A stretch of DNA of 64,000 bases from Blasia pusilla (GCA_050084515.1 CM114272.1:7626001-7690000), one strand, 5' to 3'; positions 24,271 through 37,416 are shown, numbered from the stretch's first letter. Program-made: numbers and translations. Notes: a model not told the origin generated them from the letters alone.

Positions 24271-25860
24271 ATCTCCTTAACATTTCGGTATGCTTAGATG
24301 GATTCCAAAACCTGACAGATACATTTCAGCAGCCGAGTGCACGCTTGCAATTGCGACATGACAGCAAGAGTACATATATTCAGACCTCCAGATCGGGAGG
24401 TAAGCACTCTCGATATGAGTATATATATTTTCGCACTGTCTCCCGCGGTGGACCAGCGGGCATTGAACTTTCTCCTCTGTCTGCTACAAGGGTATGCTGA
24501 CTCAAGTTGTTCTCCGAGCCTGAAGGGATTGTAAACCGAGCGAATACAGATCGAAAAGCGGTATATTCTGGCACTTTCCAGGCCCACATGTCAGCCGGCG
24601 TAGATTGCTGAAAGATTCCTACGACATATTTGGAGGACTAGAGTGTGTGCTTCGAGGCTCGGAAGCTACCACCAAGATTATCTACATGACCCAATTGATG
24701 GCATGCGTACTTTTGATTTCGGACTTTTGACAATGGGCTCTTTAGTTTTTTCATCACTTTGTCGGAGGAAAGTAGCGTGTTTTACTTGGTGGCGAGTAGT
24801 TTCACTTTACTGTATGAATATTATTGCCTAACTTTGAGGGATCTCTAATTGCGACTCTGTTAGTGATTAGCTTAATCGATTGATTTCCTCGGAAAAATGC
24901 GAAATTTCACTTCTATGAAGACTTTGGGCTGTACGCAACAGACATCCTGCAGGGAAATTCGATGTAGCGATGAAGCCCAGACCTGACAGCCATTTATTGC
25001 GAATGGTAAATATGATTGATCCTGAAAATTGCTCATTATGCGATGAGAAGCATCGGACCGTCCGTTGATCCTGAAAATTGCTCGTTATGTGATGAGAAGC
25101 ATCGGACCGTCCGCTGCATGCGTGGATCCTGGTCGTGAAGTCAGTAGTCCCGCGGAGGTGGTTGGTATCACTGTTTCATATTACGCGGATGAAGTGTTTG
25201 CCGTGTGTCGACGTGACTGAAGAAACATATGCCCTCTATTCGTTTACATGCGATTATGCTCTAAGTTAGGGCTCGGTAAATGTTAACATTTGTTACCGGG
25301 TGCTAATCCCCGTGGGTGTCTGCGGAAACGCAAAACATCTGACCGCCTACTTTCTGATATGGGAGCAGTGGACGGCGGACGCGCTGGATACCTTCAGATG
25401 ACGGCTGCGAAAGTGAAGTGTGCATTTTCTAGACTAAACCACAAAAGTGTGGTGGAGGCGTTCTTCCTCCACGCTCCAGGCATACGCCCAAACCACTACG
25501 ACACGCGGGCTGTATTGAAATCTATCCACCCTAAACTGCCCCGCAGATCTTATACAAATAAAGCCTAAATGCCCGAACGCCGACACGACCCTTCGTGTCC
25601 TCTCTTGCTTTGGACGCGTGGGAAATTCTGCCTTCCCATGAAGGAACACTTCAACAGTCTGAGTCTGATGTTCTCATAGCAGACCCGATTACCACGTATC
25701 TGATTAACAACTGAATCCTAAGTCAGTGGATCGCGTCGCGATGGATCTACTCCACGTGAGTGGTTTCATGCGGTGGGCACGCGAAAGCATGAAGCCAGTG
25801 CGGGCGACAGACGTTGAAGAGGGCGAATTGATCATTTCATCAACCTAACCCTAACTAAAT
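24271..25860. other. Spacer with no recognisable gene
   Basis: Short frames only. A 49-bp tandem duplication at 25016-25113 is the one clear structure. Frames near 25290-25650 on both strands have no family signature. Confidence 0.35.
25016..25113. repeat. 49-bp tandem duplication
   Basis: Copies at 25016-25064 and 25065-25113 (TTGATCCTGAAAATTGCTC, GATGAGAAGCATCGGACCG) differ at about three positions. Confidence 0.9.
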
Positions 25861-26840
25861 GCATGGAGCGCCGCCACGAGATAATATCTGGCTCCATTAT
25901 AATTTCAAGTGTCAGGCATCTAAAATTTTGAACTAGATTTTTTTGACGCCAGCTTTTCTACGCGCTTGAGGGACACGTAAAGCTAGCTCAACCCTACCCT
26001 GGACTCCAATTTGAGTGATGTATACACTAGCATACAAGGGCTGAATTATCTGCCACAATCACACCCATGAACATGAATGATGTGTACACTGAGGACCACT
26101 AGGTGAAGCACGGACTCATCATATCACCATACTGATGTAACACAATATGCTAGTTTTGAAATATCTGCCACAATTGGACCTACAAGTTCAAGGCCTGATA
26201 GTCTATATACAAAGAAGTAGTTGTTCGAGTTCCAAGATCCTTAAATTTAAATGTAAATTAAATGCAAATGAATGAAAGGTTCTCCAAGAAGATTTTATAC
26301 GGTATACCAAACCTTCATATTCTTGTGTTTTTATTGCGACACACTAGTAGCCTGGTAGGTATGTGGAAGAAGTCCCTTAGGTTACATTCGTAGGGACCTT
26401 TCATGATAAGAGGCTTAGTTGATCTCATGGTGGCTAAAGCTATGGAAAGGTGATAGCTTTTAAACATCATACTAGTTCAATTATTCTGTTTTTTTGGACA
26501 TATATTAAGGAGGTCTCATTCCTAGAACTCACAACCTGCACTTGCCCCATTCTGGAAAGACTTTCATCGGAAAAAGCATAAAATATTCCATGGGAAGTTC
26601 ATACTTGTCACTTTCATCTGCATTATAAGGTGATTAGTCATTATTGTGAATTTTTCAAGTACTAACATATTTACCATTGGTTGGCTCTAGTTGCATAATG
26701 CATTCATGTATGTTAAGTGCTTCCCACTTACTAGTATAAGGTTTACTAGCAAATGATTAGTTTCTATGGTGCAACCTATTCATAGTATGCACCTTATCTT
26801 AAAATTAATCTAGCCATGAGCAATGTGTGAACAATATAAT

Positions 26841-26885
26841 AGTACCAGTTATTACTTGTTAGAAAGATTAGTAATAACTGGTACT
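26841..26885. repeat. Perfect 16-bp hairpin with 13-nt loop
   Basis: AGTACCAGTTATTACT at 26841-26856 has its exact reverse complement at 26870-26885. The flanks are AT-rich and non-coding. Confidence 0.85.
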
Positions 26886-27860
26886 TCAGTCCAAGTTTTA
26901 TAGTTTAGAATGAATAATCCTCTTTTTCTTTTTCTTCACTCCACTCATAAGCTAACATTATTGCCATAAATGAGCTTGATAATAAGAAACCTAAGTGAAT
27001 GCCTCATTTCCATCACAACCGGAGACTTAAAGTTTATTTTACTCCATCCCTATTGGAAAGCAGTATTCTACAAGCTATTTCTACATTAAGTGTAAGAAAT
27101 CCAAAATAAGCTCATGGACTTTTAGTAAAACCAAGAGTTTTGTAAATATATCTTGAATATAAAATCCCTCCATCACATCTCTTACCTTATGCATGCTATG
27201 AAATAAAAATAGGAACTTTTGATACTTAAATAGTACTCTTCAAAATTTTCTAGATTTTTTCAAGAAAAATCAAAAGGTCAGGGAATTACTAGTTCATATA
27301 AGGTAAATCAAGTAAAGGTTTGGTATCAAACTTAGTCTTTGTAGACTTACCTACAATTTGGACCCCTCTTATCATCTTATGTAGAAAGCTATTTTTTTCC
27401 TTTTGGAGTATTTTTAAAGTTGGGTTATTGGATGGTCTTGGAAAACTTGATATGAGTGCTATTGCCTTACAAAGGAAATAAGTTATAATTGTAGTTTATC
27501 TATTGTCTATCTCTTTATTTCAGGTGATAGCGATGTATGTGAGTTTGCCAGTTGTCTATTATGCTAGTTTGGCACTCTCCCATTAAGTCTATGTAAAATT
27601 ATTTCTATATTTTATGGGAAGAATCTACTAGCAAGCCAAATCCAAAAAAGTATTAGATCATTATGATTGAGGTCATTGGCTGTGGACCTTGTGAGTGTTT
27701 TATGATATGAAAATACTAATAGCACCTTCTATATGACATAATTAAAAAGAAATTATTTCTTTATTTTTTATGTTGTGGTTATGCACACAAATAAGAACTC
27801 GTCTCTTTTTACATAGTGTGGATGGTAAGAACCTACCCAAGGAGAATGTAGCTCAATCCA

Positions 27861-28036
27861 GCTTGACACGTATTTCATGGATACTTAAAACTTTATTATT
27901 TTGGATGGTGGCTAGATAAAACCTTGCTAGATTGGAAATAGTGCATTAGCTTGACACTTATTCCATGGATACTTAAAACTCTATTATTTTGGATGGTGTT
28001 TAAATAAAACCTTGCTAGGTTGGAAATAGTGCGATA
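27861..28036. repeat. 88-bp tandem duplication
   Basis: Copies start at 27861 and 27949 (GCTTGACAC, ATGGATACTTAAAACT, TATTATTTTGGATGGTG, AAAACCTTGCTAG, TTGGAAATAGTGC). About ten substitutions separate them. Confidence 0.85.
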
Positions 28037-29040
28037 GGGTAAATTTAGCTCGTTATGCCATGCAAGTGCCTAAGAAAATGGCCGGTCTTATTAGTGTGGT
28101 TTATGCTGCATTAGCGGAAGGGGGAGAAAATGAGTGTTTATTTACTTTAATTCTCACTTTAGGACTATTTTTTTATTAGTTTATTTCTAAATAAAATGAA
28201 ACAATACGGAATACAGGTTAGAAACAATTGAAATGATCTAATGTGCGTTCCTCAAAAGTTCATTTTGAACTTGAGTACTAAGAGAAGGGGTATTTTGAAG
28301 TGGAAAAGTTCACATGAACTCTAGCCTAGGCCATGGATCCCAAAGATGATTGATGCAAGATCTAGACAAGGTTAGTAAGTGGCCATTATCACACTCTCCC
28401 CTAATGGTATATTAATATCATCTAGTTTTCATATCCAAATTAATACCCATATTCCATCTTCTATTCGTAATTCCATGGGTCGGCTTTGAGCTCCTAGTCC
28501 CATATCTACATATCCATGCAAGACTACAGCTCTCATGAGGGAGTGTGGACACCACACTTCTAAGCTTCCTTGTAGATGGATAAATAGATAGGGGAGGGTG
28601 AAATCCACTCAATCCCATACCAACTCGAAGGACATTGGAAATTGGATTATGCCATTAAACAATCACTGCCCCGTGACTTTGGAAATAATATGCAAGTACA
28701 AATGTATATACTTAAAAATATGATATATGCAATTGACATGCCACAAGTAGTGAAATAGTGGAAGTGACATCAGCAAGAAAAAGGCCTCACTCGGATTTTA
28801 TCCATAAGCCAAACATTTTCCCGTCACTTCATCATAAACATCGCTAGAATCTAGAATGAAGCCCTGGTGCTTCGTTCTAGATTCTTCTAGAACCTAGCGT
28901 TTAGTTTTATTTTCCATTGATCCATCCATGCTTCGGGAGCTTGCAGGTAGTAATTAACTAGCCAGGGACTACTCACTACTTGGAGGAAAAGGCTCTCTAG
29001 ATACTCTTGGAACTAATATAGAAGTGGATTTTTTAATTCA

Positions 29041-30720
29041 GTCCCACAACCTGTCTTCTTATTACATCAATGACGATGTCACGGAACTGGATGATACCGG
29101 GAATTGAACGAATTCATTATATTTTGAAGCTGATACTCAAACGTCATGTTTTTACAAGAAATCCTTATTTTGGATTATTCCAAGAGTATATCTCAAAAGT
29201 TGTGTTTTAGTTTTCTCCTACATCGCTGGACTAAAACTGAGGAATAGCCGATGCGACCGAAGTATTTGTTTATTTAATGGACTAATCTACTATTCTCCTG
29301 CTGTTCGCGTGACACAGGGCCTCGCGGAGCGCACGGAACTCAGAGTCGCTTCTGCTCAATGCTCGGAAAGAACCGGCATTCTTTGTAAAAGCAGCCGGTT
29401 GAGAATGAGTGATTTCCGATTCAAGTCTGAAACTTTAGGAAATTTTCCGACGTGAAAAGTAGATTTTCTTTGTTAAATTTTAAAAAAACCGGCTACCATG
29501 GTGAAATTGCCGATTACCTTGATCTTTCTCTCGGAAAAGTACCGGTATGCGTCAAAATCCTTGCCGAGCACTGCTTCTGCTGTCGTTTCGGCGTTGACGG
29601 TGCGAGAGAGTGGTACACGCAAAGGCAGCGCGGCCGCCTTCCATGGAAGCGGCCGGACTCCAATCGAGTGCTTCTGGGTGCTTCAAGGAGGCCATGGACG
29701 AAGCGCGTCACGACGCTATCGCCGGATTCAAGAATCAAGAGTGCGAGAACCGGGGTTAGCCAGTAGAATTTGAGAATTCCCGATTCAGTTTCTCACTTAC
29801 CGGCTAAAAACCGACGGTTCAGGCAGGTTTCCTTCGTATTTGTATCTGTTTAGCCGGCAGGGATGAAGAAAAATTCGAAAAGAAGAAGACCGGAAAGGTA
29901 CCGGTTGTCACGAAAAAAGTCCCCGGACTCTGGCGAGAACCTGGCATATGCCTGAGCTGTCGGTATCTCAGATGTGTGTGTGGCACGTATGCAACCCATG
30001 AGTCTCCGGAGCCGACCCTTTCGATTGGAGGAGATCGCGCTTGTCACGATCCCGAACTGACGATCTGCGTGTTGCGCTGCAGGGATGTGGTGCCGTGAGT
30101 TCATTCGTTTCCTCCTTTGGTGCTCGGTCGGGGAAGGTCCAACCGCATTAATTAAAAGCCCCGCGTATGCTCTCCCCCATCTTTCCACTCGTGGAAAGAT
30201 GGCGGATGCACGTTCTTCCCTCACCCTTTGACTTGCTCACCAGAGCGCGGATGGATCCACGGCTCCGCATTCGCTATGACGTTGTTGTCTTCTCAACGTT
30301 CGTCCCGCCACTTCCTCCGTTTGGGTTCTCCGCTCCATGTTTCCAACTTACTAGTTTTGCCACGTGCATCCTTCATGATCTAGCGGATTATAATCAATTA
30401 ATCGGGGTTTTTCTGGACTCTTCTGATTCCTAGGCGCATAGATTTGCCGACCTCGTCGGTTTCGTCCCGACCCTCCAGAGTCTGATAAGGAATTTCCAAA
30501 TATATGCCGGTTTTTTTCATTTTTACAAAGCAACTGCACTTCCCGGGTCGGATTTCCCCGAATTCGGATCGGGAGTTCTTAAATTCTATCGGCCGGCACT
30601 ACAAAGATTGCCGGTGCTATTCGCCCGGTAGTTTCTCACTCTCAGTGTGGACCGGGTGTATTTTAATGAATGTCTTTCTCGTTCTAAATTTAGAATGAGC
30701 CTTATGGCGGTTATAAATAA
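29041..30720. other. CCGG-rich spacer without assignable gene
   Basis: From about 29280 to 30660 the motifs CCGG, GCCGG and ACCGG recur many times (ACCGGCTA, GCCGGCAGG, GGCCGGCAC), unlike the AT-rich block to the left. Frames of about 90-124 codons exist on both strands (29498-29773 plus, 29850-30224 minus) without family signature. A 12-bp perfect hairpin (CCATCTTTCCAC / GTGGAAAGATGG) sits at 30177-30202. Confidence 0.35.
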
Positions 30721-33432
30721 TGGTGGTAATCATAAGAACATAATATGTCCGTATTTTTTTAAACTGCATGCGATGTGGTCTGCCCATATAATGTCCCAAA
30801 CTCGGACAGGGACAACAAGGACATAATAGGAGAAAAGGATTAGATCTGCGGGAAGAATTTTCATATAGCTGTTTAGATATATATTGAACAGAAATGGGGT
30901 TTAAATTTAGATTTCAATCTAAACTCAAATAGTGGCCGTCATTTGATCCATCTAAAATCGAATTTATGTCCAATTTCTTGTTAGGATAGCAAACTGGAGA
31001 GGGTTCAGCGATCATCCACAATCAAATATGGCTCTTAAATTGTACCAAGAATCAAGTTTTGATACCGAGTGAAATAAGAGTGGTGTTTTGGCATAGGTAC
31101 GAGGACGTGATTTGAGTGAAGGAGTGCGTGATTTAAGAGTTGTACGAAAGTGGACCGTTAGATTGAGAAGGCTTACCCTGGAAGTTTCCGAAGCGGAGAA
31201 CCACGTCCTCGTTGAGCTTAGGATGAGCGAGTGGAGAAGTTTGAACCCGAACCAAACTGGGAGAGGCCTTAGGGCGTGTTTATATGAGTGGCGAGTTTAG
31301 GCATACCTTAGCTTGGACACACCTTCGATCGTTCAGGTGTCCTGATGGCCGCCTCCTCCCCATCAACAAAGAACAAAGCGGCGTTGGGGCATTCCTTCAC
31401 AAAGTGCCCCACCCGGCCGCGGAGAAAATAAAGGCGCACGTCGGATAGTGGGATCTATTCGACGAATCTTGCCACATTCACGATCTTAATGCCCGGTTCA
31501 TAGCTTACCAAACCAACGACCCCAAAGTCTAGTCCAGATCCTTGAGTCATAGTATAGAACTGTCCGCGGCCTTCCATCCGGAGACCTGCTTTAACAATCC
31601 TCCATCGCCTATCTAGTTTAGACTTGTTTGTGCGAACTTATGTTTTCCAATTCTTTAACTGCAACTCATCCCCAGTCTTCTACCTTCATGAAATGAACCG
31701 ATAGCATCTTTCTTCCACGTTTGCTATTCCCGCTAGATGGCCAAACTTGAATCTGTTATCCGACCACAACGGTGTGACGCAACAACTCAAATCCTTCCAG
31801 ATGCTAATGGGCGGACGGACGGCCGCCTCGTGCTAAAGTTGCACCGACATAAATCAGTGGTGCACTAGTTCTTCCAAGTGGGAACATGCATACGTGAACC
31901 AAACCTGCTGAAAGAGTTCTTCCAAGTGGGAGCATGCATGAACTGTTGTAGGTAGAGCAACATATCCCAAGACTCGAATTAGTTCATTCTCAAGGTTTCA
32001 TTCTCTATTGTAAACTGGACGTTCTGCCGGCTTCCGGCATCGCAGCCCGCCTCACCCTGAATGTGTGCGCTTTGCCGCTTAGAGAGATTCGGGAGGGGAG
32101 TTGGGTCTCTCTAGTTGCACGGGAAGTTCAGCGGGACTTTAGGTGGCGCTGTCACCTCACTCACATTGTCGAGCATGGCCAGGAGAAGCTTCTCTAGCTC
32201 ATTCCCTTTTCCTTATCTTCCGCTTGGGCTAGGTGAAATTGAATCGTGTGTACCATTGAAGTCAGATACTATTTTTCACAGATTCCAAATACAAAATACA
32301 ACCTCAGGTAGCTACCATTCACAGCTTAAACTTTCCCGCGCCACCAAACCTCTCCCAGTTTGGTTCCGGCGCAATCTTCTCCACTTTTTAATGGGGTCTC
32401 AGTTCTCCCCTTTGAAAGCTTCCACGGTAAGACTTCTCTCTCATGCACGCTGTCTCACTCTCGCGCGACCTCCACAGTCCTGCTCTCTTATTCGGTCATA
32501 GCGGTGGCGTGTTTGGGGCTAGTGGCCCTGTCGCACTCCATGACACTAGTACTACTTTTCAACTTCACTAAGATATACACAATACAAAACACAACCTCTA
32601 GTAGCGACCATTTCATGGTGTGAAGCTTAAACTTAATCTTCCATTCATTGACCAAACCTCTCCCAATTTAGTTCCGGCTAACTTCCCAAAAGGGGTTTAC
32701 TGATCCCCTTTAATCCTTCTCGGACCTAAGCCCAACTACACCAAGAATGCAGGTCGAGTTTCGTGACCACTATACCTCTAATCCATTTTAGGTGATGAGA
32801 GGGGAGAGTGGGTGGATCTTTTGATTTCTGAAATAGTTTGAAAACTTTGAAAAAATGAAATTAGGTGGAATATTAGATTGTAATAATTTGAGAGGGCGTA
32901 AGGACTTCGGAAATTCATAGACTGTCGGATACGTATATTTGTCCCAAACAACCTCATGAGTGAAATGAGTACCTAGGAACGTAAATGCTTTCCGGACTAT
33001 GCGAGACTTGCGTGGTATGCGGCTAGCTCCATCCTCAAATTTTTGGATATAACAGCAAGAAGGTCATGAGTATCGTGCTTCCCAGGGCGATTGAGCAAAG
33101 AAGCCCTCCCTCGTCTTAATTTCTATATAATGGCACACGTAGGTGGGGTCGAAGTTAATTATGTAGGTTTCTCTGGGCAGTAGAGGATTCAACCGGCAAT
33201 TTTGCAGCGGGGAATCTCCACCTCGAGTTTCAAAAGGTTTGCGCAGTCCTAGAGGCTTTCATGATCTAGGCTCGAAGCGACGCAGCTGCTGCAGTCCTAT
33301 GCCTATGCGTGGAAAGTCCTTTCCTGGGCATTTTCGGGGAGCGAGCTACCTAGTTTCTGTTTCTCGGAATAAGTAAGAGGTCCTGGGGGAATTCTACTCG
33401 TCTAGTTAATTCTCCCCCATTGCAAAACTTGG
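30721..33432. other. Spacer with retroelement traces and diverged repeats
   Basis: On the minus strand at about 31330-31430 a short frame reads GRVGHFVKECPNAALFFVDG, which resembles the second half of a CCHC zinc knuckle of a retroelement gag, with the first cysteine pair lost. At 32275-32413 and 32563-32723 two diverged copies of one segment (CTACCATTCACAGCTTAAAC / CCAAACCTCTCCCA) lie about 290 bp apart. A 24-bp segment (AGTTCTTCCAAGTGGGA, CATGCAT) is also repeated near 31868 and 31917. No intact gene is seen. Confidence 0.35.
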
Positions 33433-33589
33433 AAGACTCGCGAAGCATCACCAAGGGAGGAATGCTGGGGTGCTGGTCTCCGGAGCCGCATCGATGCAGG
33501 AAAGCGTCGCCGACAGGTGCAGGCAACACACACTCACCAGCGAGTCATATTTAGCATTCCACTACCATTCTGTCAGCTTCGAGCTTTGA
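33433..33589 (+). pseudogene. Stray last exon of an FRO gene
   Basis: The frame ending in TGA at 33587-33589 encodes LAKHHQGRNAGVLVSG, then SMQESVADRC and finally AFHYHSVSFEL, matching FRO A exon 8 (LAKHYQGRNVGVLVSG, FHFHSVSFEL) along its whole length. The acceptor is damaged: where gene A has TTTCAG before the exon, this copy reads ATTGCAAAACTTGG. No other FRO exon precedes it within several kilobases. It is on the same strand as the relic at 23.9 kb and could be that relic's missing tail, displaced by an insertion. Confidence 0.85.
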
Positions 33590-35345
33590 TTCATTTCCCT
33601 TGCGCATCAACGCGACGATATACACCGTCACTGTGTTAGTTACGACTCCTGTACCTCATCTGGGTCAAAGGCTTCATCCAGCTTGCCTACGGATCTCCAG
33701 GTTTCTTCAAATATCTTTTAGAGAAAGTGTGTAGAACTAGCAGTCGACCCATTGCAGCAGTCCGTGTCTTGTATATATCTGTAAAGGACACATCGGTTAA
33801 GCGGAATAAGTAAGTTAGTGGCCTCGGGTGGAGTTAAAGATGTAGCTGTATGTACATCTTTAACTCATCGTCAATTAGGCAGGCGACATTTGTGACCCAC
33901 ATATTTTCACGACAGGGAAAACTTTTAGGAGCTCTTCTTCTTTCAAAAGTTCTGCGCACGTGTCGTGCATCCACATGTCCAAGATCGAGATCGTCGAATC
34001 CATGCATTCTTTGTAAGGGTTGAATGTCGCGAAGCGAGAAGCAGCCGGAAGTTATTCCGAGTGTCTGCGGATCTCTCGCGTGCCGAGCGCGAGCAATTGA
34101 TACCTCTAGCTTCGGCAACATGATGGGTCCACGTGGACAAGCCTGGCTTCATCTGAGGACGCACGGACGAATATCCGGGGAGAAAAGGGTTACGTGTTGA
34201 CTTTCCGTTTCATTGTCTCAATCACCGGCCAAATATATGGATGTGTTTTGTCTTAGCATCAAAATAGCTGGAATTCCTAGTTTTCCTAATTCCCATCCGA
34301 AACTTAACAAAACCGGTTACTAAGCAGTGGCCTGAGCCTGGCACGGACCACACTTCCGTGGAAAACGAACGAGGTCGAATCTGGAAGGGATGCACGGGGC
34401 ATTCCATTTTTACTTGAGCAGTTGTGAGTGCAACTTTATTTTGTAGAATCCGTTTGTGTAGCATGAGCAATGAAGTTGAATGGATACTATGGACATGTCG
34501 TTTTCAATCCAAACCAGTTTTTAAAATGATGTGCTTAAGGCGTGACTTATTTACCTAAGGAAACGCTCCGTTATTGAGGTTCGCCATTCTGTGGACGAAG
34601 GAAGGCTCTTCTTATGTGACCCTTTATTACTTACTTAAATGGCTTTAAGTAATTCTAACTAGTAAGGTGCACGGATATAAAAAAGTGTTTAAGAGTTGGT
34701 GAATAGTAAAGGGATAAAAGGGAAGGGATCAGGATGTTACACATAAATTAAATTTTTTTCCACATGTGAAGCACTCCACCATGTTTTGAAGAAAATAAAA
34801 TATCGTCGGTTTGTGTAAGATATTCATAGAACATCGTCGGCTTCTGTAAGATATTCACAGAGAACCCCTCGATCTTCTTCCAAAAGTCTTTGATTTTAAT
34901 CCAAACCTTCTAAACTGGTGATCTCGTGGTCTAAGAAAGTTGCATCGTTCTGACTTCCACTACAAAGTTTGCAGGCACAAACAGCAAGTATGTTTTGCGT
35001 ACAACATGAGTTAGTACGTTTCATAAATATGTTTACTTGTATTGTCATGTACATGATCCACAAGAAATATCTGAAAATTTCCGTAGGACTGGAAAATTCC
35101 CGATATAGGGAGGACTCGTGGCTCTAGACGTTCCACACTTGGTCCAATGTGGAACTGCGGCGCAGGAAGGGGGGCCGAAATAGTTTCTATTTTTCCCCAG
35201 AAATCCTTCCACAGTGCTCCACCATAAATGCCCCGGGAGTACTCTCGAAGTGTCCAATAATTGGATATTTCGAGAATCTTGTCCTGAAATGGCTATCATA
35301 CACTTTTACGTGCGTCCGAGGCTCGAAATTGATGGAAGGCGGTCT
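33590..35345. other. Spacer with one short hairpin
   Basis: Non-coding by appearance. A 14-bp perfect hairpin (GAGTTAAAGATGTA at 33831-33844, reverse complement at 33853-33866) lies about 240 bp after the FRO relic. Frames near 33834-34164 and 34222-34470 (minus) have no signature. Confidence 0.35.
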
Positions 35346-35640
35346 CTCAATGCGAGCGAGCAGCAGCATCGCCGCGAGAGGGCTGGTATGGACAAGAATA
35401 TGGAGGCGAGGGAGCCGCCACAGCCAAGACCAACAAGCCGGTGAGACCGGATGAGGCAGCTGGCGCGGACAAGGAAATAGAGGCGAGGGAGCCGCCACGG
35501 GGAGTACCATCAAGCGGGCGAGGGAGCTGGCATGGACAAGCAAATCCAGGCGAGAGAACCGCCGTAAACAATAGCAGCGAGCGGGGGCAACGTTGAGGAA
35601 ACATGAGGCAGCTGGCACGGACACGAACGTTAGGGGGTGA
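35346..35640. repeat. Irregular minisatellite, unit about 67-85 bp
   Basis: About four diverged copies of a GC-rich unit share GGACAAG(A/G/C)A, then AGGCGAG(G)GAGCCGCCAC and GCAGCTGGC(A/G). Unit starts are near 35391, 35468, 35535 and 35620. Long frames across it on the minus strand are by-products of the repetition. Confidence 0.75.
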
Positions 35641-36030
35641 AGGCATGAACGAACGAGGGACCATATGTGACTATTTTCTCCCATGCGGACGTGACTCTGG
35701 GACAGAGTAGAAACTTGAATAATTTAAGAGCAAGGCGGGGGGAGGTATGAATGAAGGAGGAAGTAGGTGTGACTACTTTCTCCCATTCGGACGTGACTCT
35801 GAGGGGGAGAAGAAACTTCAATAATGCAGGAACAAGGCGGGGGAGGGAGGTATGAATGAAGGAGGGAGCTTGTGCGCTTGTCTTCCCTCATTCGAACGTG
35901 ACTCCGGGAGAAAGGACATTTCAACAAGGCATAAGCAAGGCGGGGAGGTATGCGAGAATCAGGCGGCGTCTGTGCCCAGTTTCTCCCATTGGGACGCGAT
36001 TCCGGGAGGGAAGACATTTAAAAACTGAAG
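35641..36030. repeat. Minisatellite, about four copies of a 100-bp unit
   Basis: Copies beginning near 35660, 35765, 35868 and 35970 share TTCTCCCATTCGGACGTGAC and GAGGTATGAATGAAGGAGG. Divergence is moderate. It directly follows the 67-85-bp array, so the two form one repeat-rich patch. Confidence 0.8.
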
Positions 36031-37416
36031 ACGAGTAGAGAGAAAAAGAAGCGCTCTGTTCTACCATTCGCGCTAGAATCGCTGCCTTCTGTTGAACCGA
36101 AGTTTCAATGAAGGCAGCGGTTGAGAGTGGACTGAGAAGCCTTTGTTACTTATTACAACAAGAATCTTTCCACCAGTACCCACCCGATTCCAAACGTCCC
36201 TGAAAATCACAGCGCCATCCTCAGATCTAGTGTGAAGATAAAATTCAAGAAGAATCAAGCATGAGGCTGCTCGTAAAACGTTTCACTGGGAAGAGTTGAA
36301 TGCCGACACAGGAAACTCAGCATCTTCTGCAGATATTTGAATGAAAGAACTTGGCCACCGGTATGGTCGAATCGAATTGAAGTTCTTCAATACTTCTTGG
36401 TCATAAGGAAATTTCCAGGATGGAGACCGTGCCAATCTAGGCTTGAAGTTTTACCAGATTCTTACTTTCGTCACTCAATCCCGTTGCCGTGCGCTCGACA
36501 TTCTTAAGGCTTGATCGCCCCCACATGCTTGCTGGACCTCTGAAGCTACTACTATCTTTGATGAGGAGGTCCAATCGGACAGGTAGTCCTGTGAACGTGG
36601 TCATCACTTGTCCGTTTAGCGATTCAGATACTGCCTGAGCAGTAAACGAGAAGTAAGGGGAGAAATACCTCTCCAATGAGCAAGGGAGTTCTAAACTTAG
36701 GTTCGCAGGCAAACTCTTCCCCACACAAACACAAGGAAAGAGTTGAATGTGGATGTTTTCTTGGGCCGAGTCCAGAACTATTATGCACCAATGATCTCAT
36801 CGCATTCCCACGCTTCTCTTCGGACCGGTGTACGCCTGCGCTCCACAGAAGGTAACTGCTTCGACAGCGTGGCTATGTCCAGCTGAATAAAGCGCTGCGG
36901 ACGCTCTGTAGCGCGTGCTGGAAATCCGAGTCCGATATTCTTGGGGAGGCGGCCCATAGTCCCGCCGCGCATAACACTTGGGACTACCGGTTCCGATTCA
37001 CGTGATTGCATGCGTGCATGCATGGCTGGTTCTACTACAAAACTTCACAGCACGTCGAGCTGCGCGCCTCGATCGTGTGGCCGGCCACGGCAGACTGACA
37101 AGACGCGAGAAAGCCACTGGATGCATGACACGTACAGCGGGACTATTCGGAAAGATGTATTCTCGAGTAGGGCAAACGTTTCTTATGTCTTTATTAATAC
37201 TCTTGGAGGAATCTAGGTCACGTAGGTACCCAACGCAAGCTCGGGAATTTATCCACAATTTCAGGCAATGAATATATCTACACTTTGTATGTCTCCTCTG
37301 TGCAGCTGCTACTACTACTACTAAGAAATATGAACCTAAACACTTTATTCGTGAACACGATTTTCAAAACTAGACGATCTACTGTGAATTTTCGAAGGCG
37401 ATTTCACCAGTACCCA
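36031..37416. other. FRO B downstream flank, unassigned frames
   Basis: Minus-strand frames at 36073-36258, 36437-36724 and 36781-37023 are 60-95 codons long with no recognised domain. They could be exons of an unrecognised gene or chance frames. Confidence 0.25.

Larger units (their letters stand above)
25861..29040. other. AT-rich repetitive block, probable decayed transposon
   Basis: About 3 kb of markedly AT-rich sequence with no open frame longer than about 70 codons and many short stop-ridden segments. It contains an 88-bp tandem duplication and a 16-bp hairpin. I could not find RT, integrase or transposase motifs in a quick reading of both strands, so the transposon origin is inferred from texture only. 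It lies between two FRO relics. Confidence 0.35.

Noticed and set aside
35187-36017. Minus-strand proteins of 97-165 residues
   Set aside because: They are translations of the two minisatellites, with repeated Ser/Pro/Leu segments and no domain.
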